64,000 bases of DNA from Piscicola geometra (Eukaryota > Annelida > Clitellata > Hirudinida > Piscicolidae). The translations under genes were made by a program, and so were the position numbers. Where the stretch lies: positions 3,515,801 to 3,579,800 of the forward strand of contig OX030957.1 of NCBI GenBank assembly GCA_943735955.1, read 5' to 3'. The stretch's first letter is position 1. Each line of letters starts with the position of its first letter. The notes under the pieces are model-generated. The model saw nothing but the letters and a program-made list of their open reading frames with translations, ran no database searches and was not told the origin of the DNA. Below, in pieces: positions 28,601 through 44,816 of this stretch.

Positions 28601-31600
28601 CCATAATTGGAATAAAAAACTACTACAAATTTCATTTAAACGGTTTTATTAGCATTTGATTCAAAAGAATTATGTTTTAAAAAGAAATAATAAAAATTAG
28701 ATTGAATCGTTTGGAAATGCTGTGATAAAAACTTTGTTTATTGGACAATAAAGAACTTTTTTTGATTAACTAACTAAAAGCTGTGATTTCCATTATATGT
28801 TAAAGCATGCAATTATTTACTATTAATTGGACATTTGTTTTTTCTACCCTAAAGTATCATGGAGCTTGCAGCATTTTAGTTTCGTTTTTTCTTCAATGAT
28901 TTTCTTTTTCTTATCAAAAGCATTCTTTTTGTTTAAAGCATGGATCCTAATTTATTTGAACAAAAAACGACTAGAAATAACAATCAAAGTCACATACCAC
29001 AATATGCGTGCTTCCGACAATAAATAATAAACACACACCAATCGAAATACTTGCTAATTCAGTGCATAATAAATTCTAAAGAAGACAAAGGGTATCTGTG
29101 CAACGTGACTAAAAGTGTTGAAAATCATTTTTGTAAACTTCGAATTTCGTTTAGTCTGCACTTTTAACTTTTTCTAAAGTGATTTCGGTTTTGGCTTTTT
29201 ATTAATCTTAAGTTATTGAAAGTTTAATACTTGCAGTCACTAGTATTTTCCAAATTGAAATAATTATGTTATTTATCAACTTCAACAGCGATGTCGTTTA
29301 AATCCTGATGGCTTTGAAAATAATTAATTACATTCTAAAACTGAAAATTTTAATGAAATATGAAACTTTGAATTGTATTTAACATAGATTTTTTTAAAAG
29401 TAAACTAAAATACCTTTAACGAGCAGCTTATATCAAATAAAATTTATTCCAAATTAAAACTTTACAATTTTTTGAACCTTTGCAGGTTTCTATGAAGACT
29501 CTCTGAAAAAAGGAGTGAAAATTGTGCTCTATCCACTTGTTACTTCGTGTGGTATCTCAGAAAACCCATAAAAGAGCCCATTCAGTTGATCTCAGTCAAC
29601 CTCGTGCATCAGGGAACAACACATATGCTGGGTACTGTGTTTGCCCATCCTCTTCATCATCCAGTAAATCAATTTTTTATCCAAGCTTATGTGTCGGTGA
29701 ATGTTGTGGCGCACAAAAGTTTTCATCGTTTGATGGATTTATTGAATTCTCCGCACAAGATAGAAAAGCCATTAAACTCGTATCGACTTGCAATATGACT
29801 ATAAAAGTATTTTATAGCAAAGCTTCGAAATGCTCTCCAACTGCCCTCGCAACTGATCCCTGGACATCAAACTCAACACAAGCTTAAACCGCAATAAATA
29901 TAACTGGAGCATGAACTCTCATATGTGAGTGTCCATGCTATGCCAGAATGGCTTTCTGAGAATAAAATTTCCATCTGGTTTAAGAACATTGTTTACGAGT
30001 TTGGATTTCTGGCACGTTTGGGAGCTTCCAGATCATGTTTTATTCAAGACATTTTACCCACTAGAACCCATCCACGTTTGACACAAAAAGATGATGAAGG
30101 TTTTCTTCGAGTGATGAAACGTGGGAGATTGTTATTGATTTTGCGTCGATCTTTCAGCATGTTACTGGCTGTTCCAAAGACGACAATGATTCGACAGTTT
30201 CCATTGAAGAAATACTCGGAACGAAACAGAAATACAGCTTCAGGCCATATGAGATAACTTTCAGCCTACTGGTGCTAACAGCCATGTTCGACAAACATTT
30301 CAACTATTCCACATCCAAACTTGAGAAAATGACTTGTGCTCTCTTCAAAAGGCACCAATGCGTCTTCCTTTCTCGGATGAAAGTTCGAGAAAGTTTCGGA
30401 ATCAAATCCTCCGCTAAAGCTACCTTTCAAGAATATGGGTTAGATTCAAACTTGAGTGTGATATGTCAACTTCGGAAATAAACTCCAAAAAAAGACCATT
30501 AAAAATATTATTATAAGTTCTTTCAAAAGATTAGTGAGAGCGTTAGGGTGAGGGTTAGAAATAGACCAAAAGATATTATTGAACTTTTAATTAATTTTTT
30601 CAGATCAAGCATTTATTAAATTTAAAAAAATTAATAAATTCTCAGCGACAATTAAAACTGCCCAAAAAGCTATTTTTAAAATTTGTCGACTAATAAGTGT
30701 AAATAGCATTTTAGTTGGATAATGGCAAATGAGTTTGCAATTACGAGCACTTTATTCGACTACAAATGACGCGGGAGAGTTATGATCGCCTTCGCTAAAC
30801 ACATGTGTGGGCTAATCTCAAGTATTTATGACTTTCTTGTTTGCACAAAGAATACTACTGCAGCTTATAAATACTGTTCGTGCAAAAGAATGTTTTTGAG
30901 GAAAACTGATCTACTGTATTTATCATTTTATAAAATAAAAACTATTTATTAATCTAGTCAAAAAAATATTTTTTTACATTTTTACGATTTTCAGTTATGT
31001 ATTTTAAATAGTTATTCAGCTTTTTTGAACTTTAAAAATGTTATGTAAAAAATATTTTTTAAAAAAATGTAAATTATGCAATTTGATGACGGATAATAGT
31101 CATCATCAGTCATAATAGTCATAATCTCATCAAAAGTCTATGTTTTACTTAAAGTTCATTTTAAGTTCAATTTAGAAATGAAAATTACTGGAAAAATAAT
31201 TTTCAATTCGATTTTTTCATAAATAAATTTCATAAAAAAAAGTTTTATTTTTTTTTCTTCCACAAACATAAAATTGTTTCCTTGAGTGTGCATTCGATAG
31301 TTTAAAATAATAAAACAAGTAACTTTTTTTCTATTTATTCATGAATTCGTCTATCCATCCATCCATCCATCCATCCATCCATCCATCCATCCATCCATCC
31401 ATCCATCCATCCATCCATCCATCCATCCATCCATCCATCCATCCATCCATCCATCCATCCATCCATCCATCCATCCACCCATCCATCCATCCATCCACCC
31501 ACCCATCCACCCACCCACCCATCCACCCACTCACCCACCCACCCACCCATCCATCCATCCATCCATCCATCCATCCATCCATCCATCCATCCATCCATCC

Positions 31601-34600
31601 ATCCATCCATCCATCCATCCATCCATCCATCCATCCTTCCATCCATCCTTCCTTCCATCCATCCATCCATCCATCCATCTACCCATTCATCCATCCATCC
31701 ATCCATCCATCCATCCATCCATCCATCCATCCATCCATCTATCCATCCATCCATCCATCCACCCACCCATCCACCCACCCACCCATCCACCCACTCACCC
31801 ACCCACCCACCCATCCATCCATCCATCCATCCATCCATCCATCCATCCATCCATCCATCCATCCATCCATCCATCCATCCATCCATCCATCCATCCATCC
31901 ATCCTTCCATCCATCCTTCCTTCCATCCATCCATCCATCCATCCATCTACCCATTCATCCATCCATCCATCCATCCATCCATCCATCCATCCATCCATCC
32001 ATCCATCTATCCATCCATCCATCCATCCGTCTATCCATCCACCCATCCATCCATCCACCCATCTATCCATCCACCCACCCATCCACCCACCCACCCATCC
32101 ATCCATCCATCCATCCACCCATCCATTCATCCACCCATCCATCCATCCACCCATCCATCCATCCATCCTCCCACCCATCCATCCATCCATCCATCCATCC
32201 ATCCATCCATCCATCCATCCATCCATCCATCCATCCATCCATCCATCCATCCATCCATCCATCCATCCATCCATCCATCCATCCATCCATCCATCCATCC
32301 ATCCATCCATCCATAAAACTTAGCCAGTCAGTAATTATACTTGCTCAATTAATTACAGCCTAACTACGGCCACTTCAAGCTGCCTGAGCTCGTCTTGAGC
32401 CTCACTATGCATATATGCTTTATTGCGCTTATCAATCATGCCTTCTTCCCAGAAAAACAATTATAGAAATTCTTTCAGAGTACCAGTGTATAAGACGCAG
32501 CGTCTAGCTTTCACCTATTAATAATGTTAAAAACATATTTTTTTAAATGTTTAATAAAATGTTTTTGAAAAATTACTGTGTTTGTCAAAGAATTAAAAAA
32601 GTTGTGTTTTATACTTCAAATATTTATTTATGGAAAGCTTTTTCAAAAATAAGCATACATATGGAGTGAATGGGTGGCCAAGTGGTTAACTTCTCGCGGC
32701 TCATTATTAATTAATATAACTGTTCAGATTCTTTTTTATATTTTCAATTACTTTTATATGTTTACGCTATAGTTTTATGATCTTCCGAGATTACAATTTC
32801 TTGTCGCTGATTGTTTCTACAAACAACTCACACATGGCGAGATCGGCGGCACATGAACATTTGAGGAAAATCTTTTGATAAAATTTTAAACACAAAAAAA
32901 TAAGTATAAAAAAAGACAAAAACCAAGAATAAATGTTATAAAGGATTAATTAGTAAAGATTAATTAATGTTAATTAATTAAATAAGATTACACGAAAGAA
33001 ACTTCAGGGACGCAGCTGAAAGGTTTCAAAAAATTAATTTTTCTCCAAAGATGCTTTCATTTTGTGAGTAATTAAAAAGACTTTTAATCTTTTTAATGAT
33101 TTTTTTCCTATAATTTTTATGATTTTATTTATAAATTACGTAATAGAAGTGCTTTCATGCATATTATTCTTCATTCTGCTCGAGCGCTTTGCGTGGGCGT
33201 TCGTAAAGAGTTTTTGATTTCTTCTGTTCTCTTGCAACTCAATCTCCAACCCAAGATTTGCTGATGAAATCGATTTTATGGGCGCTTCCAGCAGCAAACT
33301 TCAAGATTTCACCAAAAAACTTAATGAAAAAGCAATGGCTTTCGGGATCGAGGTGAACTCACAAAAGTCCAAGGTTATGACAGACAAACTGACCAAAATG
33401 ACGACGGATGTCAAAAAGCTGGAAAAGTTTCACTGATCAAGTACCTAGGAGTCAGAAAAAGAGCCGGATGGACAACGTGAAAGAGCGGACGTCTCTTCCC
33501 TGGAATTCTCAACGCTGCTAACAACAGAACTGAATGGCGGATTATGTCTGCGTCTTCTTATTTGAATGCCCCCAACCACTAATTTAGTCACGGGCTGATG
33601 ATGATGTCTTGATGGATTCTTTACGTGAGAGTTTGCTTTTAAAAAAGATGATTTAAATTTAATTATTAATCAATCTCAAGTTTAATTTTATCATTAATAT
33701 TTTTTAATGTTTTATTATAATTTAAACTGAATTTTTTGAATTAGTTTTTTTTTAATTATTTTTATTTAGTTAAATATTTAACTTTTATTCTTAATTGTAG
33801 GAAAAAAATGTTAGGGGGATAATTAAGAGTTTTTTATTGCTACTTATAAACAGTTTTGGTGGTATCATGATTCATAACCCAGTGATGTTGAAGCTCGCCG
33901 GGTTTACGCCATGTTAATTTATTCATAATTGTACTTTATTGCCTTGTATTGTATTTACGGTAATTGTAAAAAGTGTTGATCATGAGAAACGATAGCGTGA
34001 TTTAAGGCAGTAACCCGAAAGTTTTTCCCGAAATAATAAATGGTAGTAATATTAAACAAATCAAAATGTTGGCACAATATCGAAATTATTTTGGATCAAT
34101 AGTTCTTTTGGGTTTAACCCACTTGAAATCAATTAATAATTACTCTTATCGCTCCTTGTTTTGGTCATTAATGTTTCTTTTTTACGATGCTATTCTTGTT
34201 TGGAATGATTTATGTTTGCAGACAATTTGTCACTCGAAGAAGTTTTACAATGTTTTTAGCAAGGTATTCAGGTTTAAATCAAGTTGTCCTACAATGCCTT
34301 GTATTTGAATATGGTGTTTTTTTATGAAAGAAAAGTTGCGTACTGATTGAAAATGAAATTATTTGAATTTACTAATAATTAATTCTTACAAATTCTTTAC
34401 AATTTGCAAAAAAAATCGATATTTTTAAAAAATCCTATTTTCCTTACTTTTTGAGTCTTACAGGATTTCTCAAAGAGTTAAACCAATAAGAGGCACAAAG
34501 TTTGCTTTTGCCATGAGTGAAACTAATTTGCATTGACTGACAGTTTCAGTGGAAAGTTTAATCACTGCCATTAACCCAGTGACAACAATCACCTTGAGCT

Positions 34601-37600
34601 CAACCGAACAGAATGCGCCCCTTACGATAATTTATCGTTTGTTATAATCTGCCGAGTGTTTTTTGATTTATTCTTTTGATTTATTTTATTTCTGAAGATT
34701 GATAATTATTGTTATATTTCTACAAATCATTAAATTTCGGGATAATGATTATAAGCAATATCATAAAGGATGATGGCGATAAATCATCTGATATGGCAAT
34801 ATAATGTATTGTTGAATTGTAAGTTACATATACTCTTCCTTTAATAATGAAATAAAATATTTTTTCTATTGTAATATTTGTTTTTTTATAGTTATTTTTG
34901 ATTATTGGTGCCTCTCAATCAGTGATACTTTGCTATATTATACCAAGAAGTTCGTTTTCGCGGTGAATATTTTCTCTAATAAAAATATTAATAATTCCAC
35001 AAAAATGTTATTTGGCAGAGAAGCCCACTTGCTGATGAATATTAAAATATTCTGGGAAGGTTTCCATAAATATTGGTTTCGACGAAATGGGGGAAAGGGG
35101 CACGGACCCCAAGACCCCCCCAGGATCGTCCATGCTGGTTAGGACCCCACCCCCCAAGATTTGCAGCAGATTGCCGCCCCTGTAAAATACCAAGTCTTTT
35201 TCTATTTTTCAGTTTTTTTTCAAAGTTATAAGAAAAAACTTACACAAAACAGAGTAGCTTTACCATTAATTATATGTAATTTTCTCTGATAAACGGAGTT
35301 TGCACCAACCCATGTGAACTTCCTAAAAAATGTTCTCAAGCTTCAACCCAAACCTGAAGAGTGGAGCGATTGCAAATCAGATTTTCCAATACTGCTGATC
35401 AGTGCACGTTTCGTTGATTGTTTTTTTGCGTGTGTTTCTATGTTTAAACACAAAATTGTTTTTTATATAATTTTCAGATTTTAGACAACAATTTGCACAA
35501 AGATATGCAACTAAGCTCCATGAGCAGAAAATCGTAATTTTTTATCTACACCTGCCTGGTTATGGGAAACGTTTCCGTTGTTCTACCTTTTGAAAACAGT
35601 CTTAGTATTAAATCTTTTTAAAGCTAAAAAATCTTAATTTTATTAAAATCAAAAAAATTCAATTATATTTTTTTAAATATACAAAATCAACAGAAGGAGA
35701 ATCTCCTATCAAGAGATTGTGATTGATCGGCTTAGAGATCGCCTGAGAGCTTTGCATCAAAGATGAATGTGCATTTGTGTGTAGTGGTGAATGAGTGAGA
35801 AAGAAATGTGTATGTATGAAACAGTGAACACAGCAATAATAATAAAAATTAAATTCATAGTTACATTTTTGAAGCTACAACTATATTTTAGTTTTTTGCC
35901 ATTTTCAAAACTTCTTTAGACTTTAAAGAGAGATTATTTTGTTTTAAAACGGTTTGAGGAAAGAATTAATTTGAAAAAAACTGCTGGAAAGTAGTATTAA
36001 AAAATCACTTTTAAAAGTTGTTAAAAACAAATAGGCTTTGTTTTGAGATTGGTATATGACAAGAAAAGTGGGTTCAGCAAACTGATTTACGTAAAATTCC
36101 AAGTTTTTCAGACACCTAAAATGCTCAGATCATTTCCCATTAAAAAAATTTTTTTTGGGGTTTTTAGTTTTAAAATACATATTAGAAACTAAAATATTTA
36201 TGGTGGTATCGCTAACTTAACCCTAACTAAGCTGTTTGACGTCATTAGAAATTTAAATCTGTAAAGGTAAAAGCATTTTATGCTGAAACATTTTAATTAA
36301 AATGTTTTTCCTATTTTTTTCAGCCTTTATTTAGTGAGCTATTGCTATATTTGTCTTAATTTTTTCCCAAATGTTTTGGTTCTTAACAAGAAGACGTATA
36401 CCACCAATGGTAAAATTGAGTACGTTTAAATATCTGCAGGCCTATTGTGGTCTGTTTCAATTGAATAACCATTAAATTGAAGCATATTTAACGAGTTATA
36501 ATATTTCAAATTAAGTTAAAATTTGAATTTTAAATTAAAAAACCTTTTCGATCCAACGCCTGAAGCTCACTCACAAAGCATAGAAGCTCTCTGGCACGTC
36601 AAAGATGCAGAGGAAGCGCCATTGCAGCACACAACGATGTTAGTGGACAACTACTTGTGTGGGTTCCTTTAGAAGCAAAGCAACCCAAATACTGACCTTT
36701 TTATTAAACTTATTTTTTAAATGTCAGAATTTTACGTTCTTCAATAAAAAATGTTTTTTTTAATTGCGTATTTAAAAAATAGTAATTTTAAAGCAGCGTG
36801 CGTATATTTAGTGATGTAACCTACATCATGCAGGTTATCTTGGGAGGACCCAATATTTTCTACTTCTTCTTTCGTCTGCTCCCATTAGAGATCGCCACAA
36901 CAAATAAATTGTTTTAAAACTTTTCTATTCAGTGCATCCTACTCTCGTTTCTCTCATCACGTCCATGTACCTCCATCTTGGATTTCTACTTTTTTTTATT
37001 GATGGCTTCATCTTCAAGATTCTTCTCCCGTTTTTGCACGTGTCCAAACCATCTCAAACGTGTTTCCTTTATCTTGTTCTTAAATTAAAAAACTTCCGCT
37101 GTTTCCCTGATATAATCGTTTTTTATTATCTTATTTGTAACTCCTAACGAAAATCTTAACATCTTGAACCTACCAATATTTTAACAAATAGAAATGTTTC
37201 ACGTTTTTTTCTAAAAAAAGTTGTTTTAAAGATTTTTTCAACTTATTTAGAATTCAGCAAAAGTTTAAACCGCTACTTATTAAAATGTTTAATTAATTTG
37301 TAAATTTCCTATTTTGGTTTGAAAAAAAATACACATGTAGACAACTTTTATTCTCAAAGAAAATTGTTTCATTTCCAAAACTGAGACTTTGAAGCGTCGG
37401 AACATTTAATTTTTATTGAAAAATCATTCTTGTTTTTTTGCTCACTTTTTTGGATTTAAACAACACAGCATAGTTTAATTAGCATTATTTCATTGGCTAG
37501 TATAACTATCAAATTAATTAGGCGAATACACTGAGAAATTGGTCAATTTATTATTAATTAAAAATTCGATAAAAAAAGTATTCAATGAAATTTATTAATA

Positions 37601-38806
37601 AAAATATATTAAAATAACATTTGATTTTGAAATCCCAAATTCTTGAAATTGTCGCAAAAATGATAATCTTGGTAGAATTTTGTGTGTCTTAAGTGTATTT
37701 TCTTTAAAAGTCTTTTTATGCGTTTTTTAACAAATTTTTTTTTAAATAAAAGAGAAAAATGAACACAACAATTTTGTTAAATGGTTTTTGTATGAGACAT
37801 AACAATGAAAAAAAAAACCAACAAAAGATAATTGAATAAATTAAGGGAGTGAAGTCATTTTATACAATTAGCACTTTGTCCACACCACGTTCTGTGACTT
37901 TGCAGTTCAGCGGATTGATTGGAGTTAAAGGTTAATGGTTTTGTGGTGACGAACAAATACACGCGTGGAAAGAAATGCGAAAATATCGATTAAAATGGGT
38001 TTATCGACGTTCTAGTTCGTTTTGTCTGTTGAAAGAAAACAAAATGTTGAAAAAAGAAAAAATTATTGAAAGATTAATTTGTCAATAAATAACTATAAAA
38101 AATTCTAAAAACAAGATTGTTTAAAGCAAGCAGACGTTTTTTCATAAATAAAAAAATAAACTAGTGTATGTTCCGAAAGAAATGAGAAGGAAGCATCGGA
38201 GTGCGGAAAAAATGAGATGAAACTCTAATAAATCATGAAACAGTGGCGTTCTTTTGATTGATTTAAATTAAATACTCACTTAAAGTTGTGAGAAAATAAT
38301 AAAATATATATTCTCACAGGGCTCTGAATGTTGAATTCTCCTTCGAGGAACTTGGGAATGTTGTAGACGAACGAAAAGAAGAGCACTGCCACCAGCTGCT
38401 TCTTCGCTCTCACCACAGTGCACAATTTGACCGCCTTGAAGGGCTGGCAAACTGCTATGTAACGGTTCCTGGCAATCAGCACCACCAGCCACAACGCCGC
38501 AGTGTGGAAGACAAAAGCCCATGGGACAGTGTAGATCATCATGTTGAGTTGGCTTTCAATTCTGCCATACATTTGCAAGAAAGTGGTGACGGAATAAGTG
38601 AAGAAGACGATGATGAGGAAGATGGTGTCGATGATGGCAAGTGCTTGCAGAAGGAAAGAGGTCGAAGTGTGGATGTTGTCTTTGCAGAAAACAACGAAGG
38701 AAATCATGTTGCCGATGCTGCCCAGGATCGCCAGGCAGCCAATCACCACACAATGCATCATGAAGTTGTATAGCCGACAGGTTTCCGACTCTTTCTCCTC
38801 CATCAT
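22647..38806 (-). CDS. Rhodopsin-class peptide GPCR, FMRFamide-receptor-like
   Basis: This is a seven-transmembrane receptor of about 487 residues at the cell surface. Exons in order are 38806-38318, 25728-25702, 24963-24869, 24669-24463, 23379-23264 and 23176-22647, with consistent phases. Exon 1 starts at ATG 38806 and holds TM1 (GNMISFVVF), TM2, TM3 and TM4, with ARNRYIAV at the DRY site and YNIPKFLE after TM4, a signature I associate with FMRFamide-type receptors. Exon 3 is TM5 ([15 protein letters not shown]). Exon 4 is loop 3 and TM6 ([19 protein letters not shown]). Exon 5 is TM7 ([18 protein letters not shown]), with the NxxNF-IY form of NPxxY. The last exon is a long Asp/Asn-rich tail. 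Exon 2 is only 27 bp (SFKGIHNIK) and is the weakest call. No Cys is seen at TM3 position 3.25; that position is Met. The first intron is 12.6 kb and holds several mobile elements. A peptide ligand is inferred from the family; the exact ligand cannot be read. Confidence 0.8.
26733..26822. repeat. Two-copy direct repeat of about 40 bp
   Basis: The motif AAAGTGATTGACG, followed by TAAGAGA, a short spacer and AAGATTTT, occurs twice in tandem inside the GPCR first intron. Confidence 0.75.
27742..27912 (-). mobile_element. tRNA-derived SINE
   Basis: On the minus strand the head reads GGGTGAACGAGTAGCCGAGT, an A-box-like TAGCCGAGTCGG, then about 45 bp later the B box GGTTCGAGTGC. A body of about 90 bp follows, and the element ends in an ATT-type simple tail (near 27725-27745). 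The head resembles a tRNA with a long variable arm (Leu/Ser kind) but is degenerate. It lies in the GPCR first intron. Confidence 0.7.
29522..30481 (+). pseudogene. Decayed hAT-family transposase
   Basis: No single frame is intact, but the three plus-strand frames line up in order as a hAT transposase. [18 protein letters not shown] (near 29708-29761) matches the segment before the catalytic core. [14 protein letters not shown] (to 29884) matches the hallmark TDxWTS block, and after a stop the next codons still read [27 protein letters not shown] (from about 30108) fits the conserved region with W near the C-terminal half, followed by an open stretch to TAA at 30479-30481. At least three stops and two frameshifts break it. 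The C-terminal dimerisation part is not clear. It sits in the GPCR first intron and no TIRs were found next to it. It may belong to the same superfamily as the MITE ends at 5.8 and 35.1 kb. Confidence 0.7.
30490..31345. other. Gene-free part of the GPCR first intron
   Basis: This is AT-rich unique sequence with a small TCATCA/TCATAA patch near 31095-31135. No element is recognised. Confidence 0.5.
31351..32314. repeat. (ATCC)n array, about 960 bp, with an internal duplication
   Basis: These are ATCC tetranucleotide units with ACCC, TTCC and TACC variants. The same variant pattern (CACTCACCC followed by CCTTCCTTCC and CATCTACCCATTC) occurs twice about 266 bp apart, at roughly 31490-31690 and 31757-31960, so a block of the array was duplicated. 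The long open frames (HPSI and DGWM repeats) are artefacts. It lies in the GPCR first intron. Confidence 0.97.
32664..32706 (+). mobile_element. 5' fragment of a tRNA-derived SINE
   Basis: GTGAATGGGTGGCCAAGTGG, followed by TTAACTTCTCGCGGCTC, is a good tRNA 5' half with an A box, but no B box follows. It resembles the head of the SINE at 27.8 kb. Confidence 0.45.
33254..33582 (+). pseudogene. LINE reverse-transcriptase 3' remnant
   Basis: The first frame reads [19 protein letters not shown] and then [11 protein letters not shown], matching the RT catalytic block (FADD, here FADE) and the downstream KT/SEKTK-type motif. It stops at TGA 33434-33436. A shifted frame continues with LIKYLGV, an in-frame stop, then [17 protein letters not shown], the usual end of RTE/CR1-like ORF2, to TAA 33582. 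GGGCTGATGATGATG follows like a LINE 3' tail. Frameshifted and internally deleted, it lies in the GPCR first intron. Confidence 0.7.
35098..35182. mobile_element. hAT-type MITE terminal fragment
   Basis: This shares GGACCCCAAGACCCCCCCAG, ATCGTCCATGCTGGTTAGGA and GATTTGCAGCAGATTGCCGC with the foldback element at 5.76-6.12 kb. It ends in GCCGCCCCTG. Only one terminus is present. Confidence 0.6.
36880..37085 (-). pseudogene. LINE ORF2 C-terminal remnant
   Basis: On the minus strand one frame gives [13 protein letters not shown] and a shifted frame gives [15 protein letters not shown] before a stop. This pair is the LRWxGHV...GRPxxxWxD segment at the C-terminus of many LINE RT proteins. The copy is frameshifted and short, and a purine-rich tail AGACGAAAGAAGAAGTAGAA follows at lower coordinates. 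It lies in the GPCR first intron. Confidence 0.65.
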
Positions 38807-38809
38807 GCC

Positions 38810-44206
<5,397 letters not shown>

Positions 44207-44209
44207 TCT

Positions 44210-44815
44210 CACGTCACATTAGAGACATCTTGACTTGGAACAGAGTGACTTTGGCACCTTTTGTAACATGATGTTCTAATGCAAGAAAAAAAAATTACGT
44301 GAAAAATTCGAGTTTTTATTCATCAATTTTTTAAATAATTAATTTTTATTAAAAACTTGTTTTACAAATCCGTGTACCAACTTCTTGGCATTCTCTTTTC
44401 TGAGACTCCATCTTCCGCATTCTTCCCCCTCTTCAATGATCTCAGTCATGTTTTTTCACTTCATCCCAAAAGAATCTCACCTGCGCTGTTCCTTTGATAT
44501 ACTCCTTTCTTTTCAGCTGACCAAATGCATTTAACAAACGAAAATGAAAAGTTCTGCATTTTGAAGGGGCTCCCATGCCCTCTTTCCTAGATCCACGCCT
44601 AAGGGCATGTTATGAAGCCTTTCATAATAGCTGCCAATTCTATTAATTTTTGTCTGTCTGTTTATTGTTTCAAATTCTTTTTGCTTTTTATTTAGATTTT
44701 GGTATGTCTGTTCTTAAGATTTTGTGAGTTTTTTGGTAGTTAGCATGTAAAGTTTCATCAAATGTTAAAGAGAAGACGTTTGTTCCGAAAATATATTTTT
44801 GCAACTGATTCCAAA
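44210..44815. other. Gene-free stretch before the bHLH gene
   Basis: A segment around 44560-44610 (GGGGCTCCCATGCCC, then TAGATCCACGCC) looks like a worn DNA-transposon end but has no partner in the window. The promoter and first exon of the downstream bHLH gene should be here or further left and were not identified. Confidence 0.35.
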
Positions 44816-44816
44816 G

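Noticed and set aside
31341..32363. 340-codon open frame of His-Pro-Ser-Ile repeats, and DGWM frames on the other strand
   Set aside because: These are translations of the ATCC microsatellite, without splice or start context, inside the GPCR intron.
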